Shown here one piece after another: positions 48,161 to 56,900 of a DNA stretch of 64,000 nt. A program made the position numbers and the translations under genes. Under the pieces are notes generated by a model. The model did no database searches, had not been told where the DNA came from, and saw only the letters and a program-made list of their open reading frames with translations. Origin of the DNA: Thermanaeromonas toyohensis ToBE (GTDB taxonomy: Bacteria; Bacillota; DSM-521; Neomoorellales; Neomoorellaceae); NCBI RefSeq assembly GCF_900176005.1, contig NZ_LT838272.1, positions 124,001 through 188,000 of the forward strand. Reading direction: 5' to 3'. The first letter of the stretch is position 1, and every line of letters begins with the position of its first letter.

Positions 48161-50278
48161 TTGAGGAGAATACGGAGGAAGTGGCTCTCTATACTGCTAA
48201 CGCTAGCCTTGCTAGTTGGCTTGATGGTACCCTTTGCCGGGTCAGCGGTGGCAGAAACAACTTATGTAAATTTTAGTGGAGCATATTCTTACGTTACTTC
48301 AACAGGTGACAACAAAGCTGTCACGGGGTATGTATATCTTACAGAGAAGCTTTCTGGAGCCATTGGTGCTACTACCTATGTTACTTTGACATTGCCGGAT
48401 GGCGTAGAATATATGGCTGCACCTTCGACAACAACCAATTACGTTTATCAAGGAGATGGAATTACGGCTCCCAACGCTACCTTGTTAGGAGGCACGACAA
48501 AAGAAATTGATTTAAAGTGGGATAGCGCTACTGGCGGTTTGAAGTTTGTATTTAATGCTTCTAATTACTCGGCCTTGAAGATTGCCTCTACCTTTAGTGG
48601 TGATCTTAATGTTTCTGTGCGAGTATGGAGAGTTGATAATAACGGTGCGGTCCTGTGGGATGAAAGCAGCAATGTTACTATTGCTAAAGTAATTGCTGGG
48701 AAAGTTAGCGTTACAGCAGCTTCTCCTACCAATGTATATGTTGGTACGAATCAGACTGCCGCTACTATAACTATCCAAGAAAATGTTCCGGGTACTGTGA
48801 GTGGAGATGTATACGTAACGTTGTTAACTTCGGATGTAACTTTTGGAGACACAACTGGTATATTATCGAATGTAGGAATTAATGCAAATGTTGCTGGTAC
48901 CTCTACCTCTACTAAATTAGTCATTAATACTACTCCTTCTTCAGGTATCGCAGGGAAATTAACAATTACACCTAAACTCAATATTCCACCCACAGTATCT
49001 GGTGACATCCAGGTTAAAGTTTCGGGCAGCAACACCAATATTCCTGAGACCACCCTTACCATTGCTAAAGTGGCTCAAGGCGCAGTAACAGTTTCTGCCC
49101 TTAACAACAGTGACCAGATTGTATATCAAGGTCAAAGCGCTACTTTAACCACTGATCTTAGCATTAAGCCGCAAACAGGGGCTGTTTTGCCACAAAATAG
49201 CTATATTACTTTGCAGCTACCTGAGGGAGCAAAGTGGAACTTCACTTGGAGTGCTGATAGTACACCGTTTGTTGACACAAATGGCGGAACTGTAAACGGA
49301 GTGGTCTATAAAGGCGTTTATAATAGCGGCCGGAGCATATGGTTTATTGTAAATACTACTGTATCTAGCGAGATCCAGCTTCGCGATCTCCAGGTTATTG
49401 TGTCTCCCACCTTCCCGGTAGGTGACCTGGTGGTTACTGTTGGGGGCAATGCTGGTGTAAGCGGTAGTGTTACCATTGCCCAGGTCAAGGCTCCCTTCAC
49501 CGTAACTGCTAGTAAGCCTGAAATTAAGCCCGTTGGTGGTAAGCAGGCTGCTGGTAATATTGTGATTACTGAAGCTGCTGCCGGAGTGCTAAAGGTGGGT
49601 AAGAATATAACCTTATCGCTGCCTTATGGAGTAAGCTTCAACGGGACACCTACCGCAACTGTCAAGAGCGGAAACATTGGTCTAGGTTCTGTTGATCTGA
49701 AAGATAACGTAGTTACTATACCTGTAACCACAGCAAGTACTACTGCTAGCACTATCGAGATCTCTGGCATTTACTACGACACTGATAATCGTGCTGCTCT
49801 GGGCGATGTCGTAGTAACCATTGGCGGTACAATAAACGAGTATAATAGCGATCCCGTGGCCAAGATTGCTAACGCTGTTATCGTCTCCCCCACCAAGCGG
49901 GTTGCCGTCTTCACCCTGGGCAGCAACGTCTACACGGTGAACGGAACCCAGTACACCATGGATGTGGCCGCTTATACGAAGGACGGCCGGACCTACCTGC
50001 CCGTCCGGTATGTGGCCTACGCCCTGGGTGTGGATCCTGCTAACGTGCTGTGGGACGATGCTACCCAGACGGTGACCCTGATTAAGGGCACCAATGTGGT
50101 GCAGCTCACCATCGGTAGCAAGGTGCTGAAGCTTAACGGCATCAGCATCAATATGGATGTGGCTCCCGAGCTGGTGAGCGGCCGGACCATGCTACCCTTC
50201 AGGTTCATCGCCCAGGCTCTGGGTGCTACCGTGAGTTATGACGAGGCTACCCAGACCGTAACGATGAACCTCGAATAA
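48161..50278 (+). CDS. S-layer-like surface protein with C-terminal copper-amine-oxidase-type domain
   Basis: The 705-residue exported protein has a strong signal peptide (RRIRRK, hydrophobic core, cleavage after AVA31). Three to four beta-sandwich repeats of about 130 residues follow, each ending in an ITIAKV-like strand (near residues 170, 304, 440 and 565). A C-terminal CuAO_N1-type domain (about 585-705; VNGTQYTMDVAAYTKDGRTYLPVRYVA in parts, MLPFRFIAQALGA) closes it. There is no SLH or LPXTG motif, so the C-terminal domain probably does the anchoring. It is Thr/Val/Ser-rich with codon use unlike the sigma gene, typical for an abundant surface protein. TTG start with AGGAGGGGAAAGG before it; an ECF promoter and a long leader lie upstream. 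Confidence 0.85.
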   Translation: MRRIRRKWLSILLTLALLVGLMVPFAGSAVAETTYVNFSGAYSYVTSTGDNKAVTGYVYLTEKLSGAIGATTYVTLTLPDGVEYMAAPSTTTNYVYQGDGITAPNATLLGGTTKEIDLKWDSATGGLKFVFNASNYSALKIASTFSGDLNVSVRVWRVDNNGAVLWDESSNVTIAKVIAGKVSVTAASPTNVYVGTNQTAATITIQENVPGTVSGDVYVTLLTSDVTFGDTTGILSNVGINANVAGTSTSTKLVINTTPSSGIAGKLTITPKLNIPPTVSGDIQVKVSGSNTNIPETTLTIAKVAQGAVTVSALNNSDQIVYQGQSATLTTDLSIKPQTGAVLPQNSYITLQLPEGAKWNFTWSADSTPFVDTNGGTVNGVVYKGVYNSGRSIWFIVNTTVSSEIQLRDLQVIVSPTFPVGDLVVTVGGNAGVSGSVTIAQVKAPFTVTASKPEIKPVGGKQAAGNIVITEAAAGVLKVGKNITLSLPYGVSFNGTPTATVKSGNIGLGSVDLKDNVVTIPVTTASTTASTIEISGIYYDTDNRAALGDVVVTIGGTINEYNSDPVAKIANAVIVSPTKRVAVFTLGSNVYTVNGTQYTMDVAAYTKDGRTYLPVRYVAYALGVDPANVLWDDATQTVTLIKGTNVVQLTIGSKVLKLNGISINMDVAPELVSGRTMLPFRFIAQALGATVSYDEATQTVTMNLE

Positions 50279-50292
50279 GGGTTGGCCTTCAG

Positions 50293-50330
50293 GGCCCGGG
50301 TTCCTAGCGGACCCGGGCCTTATTATCTTT
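50293..50330 (+). terminator. Terminator of the S-layer-like gene
   Basis: GGCCCGGGT / ACCCGGGCC perfect nine-bp stem with a nine-base loop, followed by TTATTATCTTT. Confidence 0.8.
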
Positions 50331-50364
50331 ATGTTAGCGCAAGGGCTTACCTGGAAGCGGGGTG

Positions 50365-51570
50365 ATGAAGTTGGTAAGGAAGGTGTATAAATCCCTAGAG
50401 GCTAGACGGGTGTTCCCGCTGGAAGTTCCACTAGCGGAGATATTGCTGGCCATTTTAATGTTTTTTGTAGGCTGGATAGGCTGGGCCGGGGTGAGCTATG
50501 GGGATGAGGCGGTGCCAGAGACTTTAAGCCTGGAGGATGCTGTCCACCTGGCGCTTCTTTCTAGTAAGGAAGTGCAGGTGGCGAGGGAGACTGTTGAGCT
50601 TAAAAAAACAATTAAAGATGAGACTTGGGATAAATATAATGCGGTGCTTATTCGCACGCATATACCAGGCACCGATATGTATGTGAGCCTGCCTACAGGC
50701 CAGGATCCTACCGGTATGGTCTTTAAGACCGACTACGACTGGAGGAAAGCGGAAAGAGATTACGAGGTTAAGGTGGCTTCTGTGGTAGCTAGCGTGTACC
50801 AAAAATATTCTGCTGCTGTGCTCGCCCAGAAGCAGGTAGAGGTGGCTAAGCTTAATGTGGCCCTTAAGGAGAGGGAACTGGCGGATGCCGAGGCCCGGTT
50901 TAAGGTGGGAGCGGAAAGTGCTTTAGTTGTAGCCCAGAAGCGAGCAAGCCTGGCTAGCGCTCGTTCGGAACTAGCCCAGGCGGAAGGCAGGTTAAATAAG
51001 GCCTATGCTGATCTAGTGGAACTGGTAGGGCTTCCGCGCGGTAGTAAGCCTGCCCTTGTTAGCCAAGTGGACTTTGCGCCCTTAAAGGTGGAAGACCTGG
51101 ATAAAGAAATTGAGACGATAATAGAAGCCAGCCCGCAAGTGTGGACTGCCCAAGAAACAGTGAAATTGCAGAAGAATACTTACGGGATGGTGAACTCTTA
51201 CGATGTAGATAAGATAAACCTAAAGCTTGCAGAAATAGGAGTAGACATCACCCGCCAGCAGCTTTACTTAGCACTGCTTCAGCTTTATAACAATGTGAAG
51301 GCTTTAGAAGAAAATTACGAGGCCCTACAACAATCCTTAACCACAGCCCAAGAGGGTCTTCGCATAGCTAGATTAAAATATGAGCTAGGTATGGCTACCC
51401 GAGCAGAAGTGTTGAGCGCTGAAGCAAGCGTGGTTTCTTTGCTGACCCAATTAGAGAATGTAAAATGGCAGCACGCTATGGCGGTTAGGGCTTTTTATGA
51501 ACCATGGGCTTGGTCGGGTGGCGGCATAGGGGGTGCAAGTTCTACTAGTGGCCAGGGAGGAGGAAGCTAG
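50365..51570 (+). CDS. TolC-family (outer membrane efflux-like) protein
   Basis: The 401-residue protein has an N-terminal membrane segment or signal (about 24-48) and a long alpha-helical body. It shows TolC-type repeats: LSLEDAVHLALLSSKEVQVA at the start, AEARFKVGAESALVVAQKRASLASARSEL and ARLKYELGMATRAEVLSAEASV in the two half-repeats (conserved G-x-x-x-x-x-x-V/A motifs). The tail is Gly/Ser-rich. TolC forms outer-membrane channels in diderms; this organism appears monoderm by its other genes. It directly precedes MacA/MacB genes, so it likely belongs to that export system. ATG 50365; a GTG lies just before it. Confidence 0.82.
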   Translation: MKLVRKVYKSLEARRVFPLEVPLAEILLAILMFFVGWIGWAGVSYGDEAVPETLSLEDAVHLALLSSKEVQVARETVELKKTIKDETWDKYNAVLIRTHIPGTDMYVSLPTGQDPTGMVFKTDYDWRKAERDYEVKVASVVASVYQKYSAAVLAQKQVEVAKLNVALKERELADAEARFKVGAESALVVAQKRASLASARSELAQAEGRLNKAYADLVELVGLPRGSKPALVSQVDFAPLKVEDLDKEIETIIEASPQVWTAQETVKLQKNTYGMVNSYDVDKINLKLAEIGVDITRQQLYLALLQLYNNVKALEENYEALQQSLTTAQEGLRIARLKYELGMATRAEVLSAEASVVSLLTQLENVKWQHAMAVRAFYEPWAWSGGGIGGASSTSGQGGGS

Positions 51571-51625
51571 GGGCCAAGTTTTTCCTTAAAAATTAAGCGT
51601 GTTTATTGATACCGCCGGGTGGCTG

Positions 51626-51743
51626 GCTCTCGGCAATAAGAGCGATGAATGAAGCCTGGCCGTCGTGGCCGAAGAGCAGAGGGGTTTAATAAAAAGGGCT
51701 TTGGGCGACCTCACTTAGTTAGCCTCAAGCCCTTTATTTTTTA
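51626..51743 (+). promoter_or_regulatory. Possible attenuator: competing hairpins and intrinsic terminator before macA
   Basis: GCTCT (51626-51630) can pair locally with AGAGC (51639-51643). The longer GCTCTCGGC (51626-51634) can instead pair with GCCGAAGAGC (51668-51677). A GGCC/GGCC hairpin lies at 51658-51670. A clear terminator follows: AAAGGGCTT / AAGCCCTTT (51693-51735) then ATTTTTT. This resembles a riboswitch or attenuator layout, but fits no class I know. Confidence 0.5.
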
Positions 51744-51836
51744 CTAATTTCTTAACCAAAATTTTTAGAAGTAGATGGTAAAATGAATTACTAGGATAGG
51801 ACGGCCTGCCTGCCGTGGTAGGAGGGACGAAGCAAA

Positions 51837-53321
51837 GTGCAGTCTGAACAAGCAATCCTGGGTACAAGGATAACCTCTAGGTTAAGACGCTTAAAATGGC
51901 CGCTTATAATAATATTGCTCCTAGGAGCCACGGGAGGTTACTTTGGTTACCGTTACACAATGGGCAAGTCCAAGCCCAGCTACCTTACAGTAACCGTGGG
52001 CAAGGGCAACATAGCTGACGTAATCCAGGCCAACGGAATTATAGAGCCGGTACGCACGGTGGGTCTAAATTTTAAGAGCAGCGGTCTAATAAAGGCTATA
52101 TATGTGCAACCGGGGGACCAGGTTAAAGCGGGCCAGGTCCTGGCTGAGCAGGATACAGCAGAACTGGAAGCCCAACTTAGGCAGGCGGAGAGCAATCTTA
52201 AACGCTCAGAGGCGCAGCTAAGGCTTAAGGAGGCTGGCTCTCTCCCGGAAGAGATAGCCCAAAAGGAAGCTGAAGTAGAAGCTAGCCGGGTAGCCTATGA
52301 GATGGCTGTAAAAGAGCTTGAAAGGCAGCAGAAGCTTTTTGAAGCTGGAGCCGCCCCTGCCACCGAGGTAGATAAGGCCAAGGAAGCGGTAGCCAGCGCC
52401 AAGAGTAAACTGGAGCAGTCGCAGCAGGCTTTAAATCTCCTTAAGCAGGGCAGCCGCCCTGAGGATATAGAAACAGCCAAGGCTGCTGTAGAAGCTGACC
52501 GGGCCCAGCTTGAACTAGCCCGCCTGAATTTAGAGAATGCTAAGCTACGCGCACCCTTTGATGGCATAGTTGCTAAGGTAAATGGCGAGGTTGGGCAGCG
52601 GGGTGGTGCGGGGGGAAGTAGCGAGAATGCTGCCTTTATTACCCTGGTTAGCGAGGAGCTCCAGCTACGGGCCTGGGTGAACGAGGCCGATATAAGCAAG
52701 GTAAAAACCGGGCAGGATGCAGAATTTACCGTAGCAGCTTATCCTAATGTAACCTTTAAAGGTAAGGTTAAGAATATATATCCCCAGGCCATAACTCAAT
52801 CCAATGTGCAGATCTTCGAGGTATTGATATCCATAGAAGATCCCTCTAAACAGCTCCGCCCCGGCATGACGGCTACAGCAAATATCGTTCTAGCGAAGAA
52901 GTCTAATGTATTAGCTGTTCCCAGCATGGCCTTAAGCTTTGCCGAGAGCTACTTGAAGAGCCAGGCCCAAGCAGGGAAAGGAGGAACTAGACAGACTAGC
53001 GGGCTAGGGAGACAAGCAGGCGGAGGTACGGGAGGTCAAGGCAGCCAAGGAGGCCAATGGCAGGGTGGGGCTAGGGTTGTCCTGGTACTGGAAAACGACC
53101 AGCCCGTACCGAAGAGGATAAAGGTAGGCTTAAGTGATGGACAATATGTTGAAGTACTGGAAGGGCTTAAGGAGGGTGATAAAGTTATTATCGGTATGGT
53201 CACAGGCAAACAGTCGCAGCAGACTACCAGCCCCGGCGGGCAAACCCCAAGGTCGCCTGTTTTCCCTGGCGGTCCTATGCCACTGGGAGTGCCACGGCAA
53301 GGGGGGAGCCAAGCTAGGTGA
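51837..53321 (+). CDS. macA: MacA-like periplasmic adaptor (HlyD family)
   Basis: The 494-residue membrane-fusion protein has one N-terminal membrane segment (about 20-40), a lipoyl-like half (VEPVRTVGLNFKSSGLIKAI type), a long coiled-coil hairpin (about 105-215), the second lipoyl half and beta-barrel (APFDGIVAKVNGEVGQ), and a membrane-proximal domain interrupted by a Gly/Gln-rich insert (about 385-415). It links the ABC transporter to an exit duct, here possibly the TolC-like protein. GTG start, SD AGGAGGG. Stop overlaps the next gene (GTGA). Confidence 0.88.
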   Translation: MQSEQAILGTRITSRLRRLKWPLIIILLLGATGGYFGYRYTMGKSKPSYLTVTVGKGNIADVIQANGIIEPVRTVGLNFKSSGLIKAIYVQPGDQVKAGQVLAEQDTAELEAQLRQAESNLKRSEAQLRLKEAGSLPEEIAQKEAEVEASRVAYEMAVKELERQQKLFEAGAAPATEVDKAKEAVASAKSKLEQSQQALNLLKQGSRPEDIETAKAAVEADRAQLELARLNLENAKLRAPFDGIVAKVNGEVGQRGGAGGSSENAAFITLVSEELQLRAWVNEADISKVKTGQDAEFTVAAYPNVTFKGKVKNIYPQAITQSNVQIFEVLISIEDPSKQLRPGMTATANIVLAKKSNVLAVPSMALSFAESYLKSQAQAGKGGTRQTSGLGRQAGGGTGGQGSQGGQWQGGARVVLVLENDQPVPKRIKVGLSDGQYVEVLEGLKEGDKVIIGMVTGKQSQQTTSPGGQTPRSPVFPGGPMPLGVPRQGGSQAR

Positions 53322-54079
53322 GCAAGGTTTTGATAGAAGTTGAGGGCCTGACCAAAATTTATAAGCAGGGCGGGAATCATGGCGTTGTTGCTCTACGAGA
53401 TGTGTCCTTCACCATAAGCCGCGGTGAAATGGTAGCTATTATGGGTCCCTCGGGCTCCGGGAAATCGACTTTAATGCATATACTGGGGTGCCTGGACAAA
53501 CCGGATAAGGGCCGGTACATCCTGGCAGGGAAAGATGTAACACTTATGGATACCTTTGAGCTGGCGAGCATCCGTAACCGGTATATTGGGTTTGTGTTCC
53601 AGAACTTTAATCTCCTAGGGCGGGCCACAGCCTTGGAGAACGTGGCCCTGCCCCTGGTGTACGCGCGGGTGGGAAGGAAGGAGAGGGAGAGACGGGCCCG
53701 GTATGTTCTGCAAACTTTAGGTCTAGCTGGCCGCGAACACCATCTGCCCAATCAGCTTTCTGGCGGGCAGCAGCAAAGGGTGGCCATAGGGAGGGCCCTT
53801 ATCAATAACCCTGAGCTTCTCTTGGCTGATGAGCCTACCGGCCAGCTCGATTCTAAAGCCAGCGCCGATATAATGTATCTTTTGCAGACCTTCCACCGCG
53901 AGCGGGGCTTAACCATAGTGATAGTCACCCATGAACCTGATATCGCTTACCACTGCCAGAGGATATTAAGGCTTAGGGATGGAATACTGGTGGCAGAAGA
54001 AAGGGTGACTGAACCTAAAATAGCGGAACCTTCCATGGATATACTGCAAGGGCAGGTGAACGGTTCGTGGTCTTCTTAA
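53318..54079 (+). CDS. MacB-type ABC transporter ATP-binding protein
   Basis: The 253-residue LolD/MacB-class ATPase has Walker A (GPSGSGKST near residue 43), the signature LSGGQQQRVAIGRAL, Walker B (LLLADEPTGQLD) and the H-loop (VIVTHEPD). It drives mechanotransmission rather than simple transport in this family. GTG start overlapping macA by four bases; its end overlaps the permease by 13 bases. Confidence 0.93.
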   Translation: MSKVLIEVEGLTKIYKQGGNHGVVALRDVSFTISRGEMVAIMGPSGSGKSTLMHILGCLDKPDKGRYILAGKDVTLMDTFELASIRNRYIGFVFQNFNLLGRATALENVALPLVYARVGRKERERRARYVLQTLGLAGREHHLPNQLSGGQQQRVAIGRALINNPELLLADEPTGQLDSKASADIMYLLQTFHRERGLTIVIVTHEPDIAYHCQRILRLRDGILVAEERVTEPKIAEPSMDILQGQVNGSWSS

Positions 54080-55278
54080 CCGCTTTTCAGATGGCCTGGA
54101 GGAGCATCCTTGCCCATAAACTCCGCTCAAGCTTAACTATGCTAGGCATTATTATCGGCGTTATGGCGGTTATCGTCATGGTAGCTTTGAGCCAGGGGGC
54201 GAGGGCCAGGGTTACTGAGAGGATCGCTAGCATGGGTTCTAACCTCCTGGTTATCATGCCGGGCTACAGCACGGGGCCGGTTAGAGGAGCTACTGTTACC
54301 ACTCGTTTAACCCATGATGACGCCCAGGCCATAGCCCGCCTGCCTATGGTTAAATATGTAGCACCGGAGGTCTCCACCGAGGCCACTGTGGCCTATGGAA
54401 ACCAGACCTGGACGGCTACAGTTAGTGGTACTACTCCTTCTTTGCAAGCTATAAGAGATTGGCCCCTGGAAGTAGGGGAGTTTTTCACCGAGGCCGATGT
54501 TACCAACATGTCCATGGTAGCTGTAATCGGCCGCACGGTGGCCGATAATCTTTTCCCTCCCGGTACCAATCCTGTAGGTAGCCGCATTCAGATTAAGGGG
54601 CTATCCTTCACTGTCATCGGGGTGCTTACGTCTAAGGGGGCGAGCATGGGAGGAATGGATCAGGATAACTACATCTATGTACCCCTAACTACGGCCCAGC
54701 AACGGTTGGTGGGCACCAAATACGTAAGGCTTATAAATGTGCAGGCTGAAGAAGCTGAGGCCCTACCCGCCCTGCAAGAAGCTATTACTATCCTGCTAAG
54801 GCAGCGCCATCATCTGGCACCTAACGTACCCGATGACTTTACTATCCGTAACATGGCGGCCGTGCTGTCGGCTATTGAAGACACCACCAGGATCATGACT
54901 TTCTTGCTGGGCGGCATTGCCGCAGTATCCCTGGTGGTTGGTGGTATAGGCATTATGAATATAATGCTGGTTTCAGTTACCGAACGCACCAGGGAGATCG
55001 GAATCAGAATGGCGGTAGGGGCCACTCCTTCGGATATCCTTATTCAATTTCTAGTAGAAGCCTTTGTGCTCAGCATAAGCGGAGGAATTATCGGGGTAGG
55101 TATAGGCTGGGGCACTACTCACCTTTTAAGCTATTTGTCCGGCTGGAATATGGTACTGGTGCCTTGGGTTATAGCCCTGGCTATGGGCTTCGCTGCTGCT
55201 GTGGGTATATTTTTCGGTTACTACCCAGCTAAGCGGGCGGCAAGCGCTAACCCCATCGAAGCTTTGCGTTTCGAATAG
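54067..55278 (+). CDS. MacB-type ABC transporter permease
   Basis: The 403-residue protein has the MacB topology: membrane segment 1 (about 18-42, LTMLGIIIGVMAVI), a large extracytoplasmic domain (about 45-270), then three C-terminal membrane segments (GGIAAVSLVVGGIGIMNIM, FVLSISGGIIGVGIG, ALAMGFAAAVGIFFGYYPA). Cargo may be a peptide, lipid or antibiotic; nothing here identifies it. GTG start. Confidence 0.93.
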   Translation: MVFLTAFQMAWRSILAHKLRSSLTMLGIIIGVMAVIVMVALSQGARARVTERIASMGSNLLVIMPGYSTGPVRGATVTTRLTHDDAQAIARLPMVKYVAPEVSTEATVAYGNQTWTATVSGTTPSLQAIRDWPLEVGEFFTEADVTNMSMVAVIGRTVADNLFPPGTNPVGSRIQIKGLSFTVIGVLTSKGASMGGMDQDNYIYVPLTTAQQRLVGTKYVRLINVQAEEAEALPALQEAITILLRQRHHLAPNVPDDFTIRNMAAVLSAIEDTTRIMTFLLGGIAAVSLVVGGIGIMNIMLVSVTERTREIGIRMAVGATPSDILIQFLVEAFVLSISGGIIGVGIGWGTTHLLSYLSGWNMVLVPWVIALAMGFAAAVGIFFGYYPAKRAASANPIEALRFE

Positions 55279-55366
55279 GAGCGTTTGCGGTATTGGACAG
55301 ATGTAAGGGTGAAAGACTACAGTTGTTTGATACATCGCTAAAGTAGATAAACATCGGCGTTATTGC

Positions 55367-55739
55367 CTATATCTGGATGGCTTTCCGGTGTACACTTTCC
55401 TTTAACTCAGGCGTAGCAGAGTCCAAAATTACCAGAATCCACATTAAAGGGTTGAGCTGCAGCTAGTACATCAGAATATAGACGCCAGAAATCTATCTTT
55501 GGGGGAAGTTTATCTATAGCCAAGTCGATATCGGAGTGTTCGCTAAAAGTACCTTCACCAGCCAGGGAACCGAAAAGCCACACCTGGCGCAGGCCATACC
55601 TGTGAATGACTTCAGCAGCTCGGTGGGCAGCAGCCAGAGCAGCTTCTTTTCTTTTAGCTAGTTCTTGCTCGTGTTTTTCGCGTTTTTTCTTAAGGTAAGC
55701 CTTAAGTTCGGCTACCTCCTTAGCGCTATAACTAAGCAT
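55367..55739 (-). pseudogene. Frameshifted MntA-type nucleotidyltransferase
   Basis: The ORF from ATG 55739 encodes an MNT domain (LRQVWLFGSLAGEGTFSEHS, SDIDLAI) behind an N-terminal helix, and stops at 55407 after FNVDSGNFGLCYA. Shifting frame near 55430 restores the normal family end (LVILDSATPELKES, then VHRKAIQI) and stops at 55367. One base change in length therefore broke the C-terminus. It lies downstream of a decayed HepT gene, the usual partner. Confidence 0.75.
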
Positions 55740-55768
55740 ATAAGTTATCCCTCACTTACAGGAAATAC

Positions 55769-56112
55769 CTATTCTTCTGCCTCTGCTTTAGTTAACAGTT
55801 CAAGAAAGGCATGTATTTCTTGGGAGAACTTTTCCACTGTTTGGGGCATGTTTAAGACCAGAGGTTCCATACGCTCCTAGCTTAACTCGAAACCATAGAG
55901 GTTACGGAAGCGATGACGAAAGCTTAAATATACCTCCAAGTCTTTGGCCATTTGCCTAGTAAAATGGAACCCAAGGCGCGCAATAGGGTGGTGTTTTTTA
56001 TCGGTTTATTTTTATAGGGTTTTAAAGTTTCTTTTAGTTCTTCTTTTAGGCATTGTAGATTGTATAGTTCCTGGTGGATGCGAGATTTAAGAATAAGTAT
56101 ATCAGGTGACAA
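55769..56112 (-). pseudogene. Decayed HepT-type HEPN toxin gene
   Basis: The start (MSPDILILKSRIHQELYNL, TTLLRALGSIL) is HepT-like but goes out of frame and stops at 55924. Another frame continues with FRHRFRNLYGFELS, an in-frame TAG where a Trp codon is expected, then ERMEPLVLNMPQTVEKF and the end of the family at 55769. Part of the middle is missing. With the broken MNT gene next to it this is a dead MntA-HepT module. Confidence 0.7.
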
Positions 56113-56243
56113 AATTATCTTTACCTCCTTCGTTAGCGTTTAACTACTTTAATTTTATTTGAACATACTCTGAGATACAAACAAAATCTCTTTACAATAG
56201 GATGGCTACCTAGTGCGGGGTCGTAATTACAGGGGGTTGGCGA

Positions 56244-56384
56244 ATGCGCTACTATAAGATAGATAGCAACACTTGGAAAGGAGCCCCCAAAGAGATGTGC
56301 TTGCCGGCCAGGAGAAGGAAAAGATACATCAATGAAGAAGGAAAAAGTAATCTCGATGCCGACAATATACAAGTAGAAGACTAA
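56244..56384 (+). CDS. Possible small basic protein of 46 residues
   Basis: An ATG follows CAGGGGGTTGG and runs 46 codons: MRYYKIDSNTWKGAPKE, a PARRRKRY basic patch, and an acidic end. It is not recognised. A weak stem (AAGGGG/CCCCTT near 56399-56428) follows. It is the only reasonable ORF in the 56113-56640 stretch. Confidence 0.35.
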   Translation: MRYYKIDSNTWKGAPKEMCLPARRRKRYINEEGKSNLDADNIQVED

Positions 56385-56900
56385 ACTTATCTAGAAGAAG
56401 GGGTTAGTCCTGACGGGCTGGCCCCTTAATTATGGTAAAATCTAAACTATGGGTGCCTATTTACCAGGAAACATAAGAGGTATTCCATCCATGGTCCAAG
56501 CCAAATTACCCCTGAACTTTGAGCGGCAGCAAGCAAAAAAGCCTTCGCCAAGCGGTGAACCGTATGGTGCGCAAGGGTTTCTGGTTTAGTTTAAAAAGGA
56601 TTGAACCTCCCTCTTAACAAAGTATAACTCTTACAACAAGCAAAGGGAACATAAAGATAATCTTAGAAATTAAGGGAAAGAGCCCTAGCCTTTGTCCGCT
56701 TCCGGGAGGAAGCACTGGGCGATATTGACCGTACTAGGCAACAGCAAGAACTTCTTAAGGCGCTGGTCCAACAAGCCATGCAACCGGCAACTTTACTTAT
56801 TTTTAGCCTGCGGGTCGGAAATACATATTCGGGACAGAGGGCTACCCCAAAGTGGGCAAAAAATTGTCCGATATAAGTTCGTGGGTGAAAAAAGAAGGGG
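56385..56900 (+). other. Gene-poor, probably degraded stretch
   Basis: Short protein-like pieces without starts can be read: SGSKQKSLRQAVNRMVRKGF (about 56526-56585), similar in feel to a winged-helix end, and RALAFVRFREEALGDIDRTR (from about 56678). Neither forms a gene. I see no terminal inverted repeats or transposase motif. Confidence 0.4.

Noticed and set aside
51601-51690. Cyclic-di-GMP-I (GEMM) or SAM riboswitch before macA
   Set aside because: The region is structured, but the GACGCAAAGCC core of GEMM and the SAM core are missing; kept only as an unassigned attenuator candidate.
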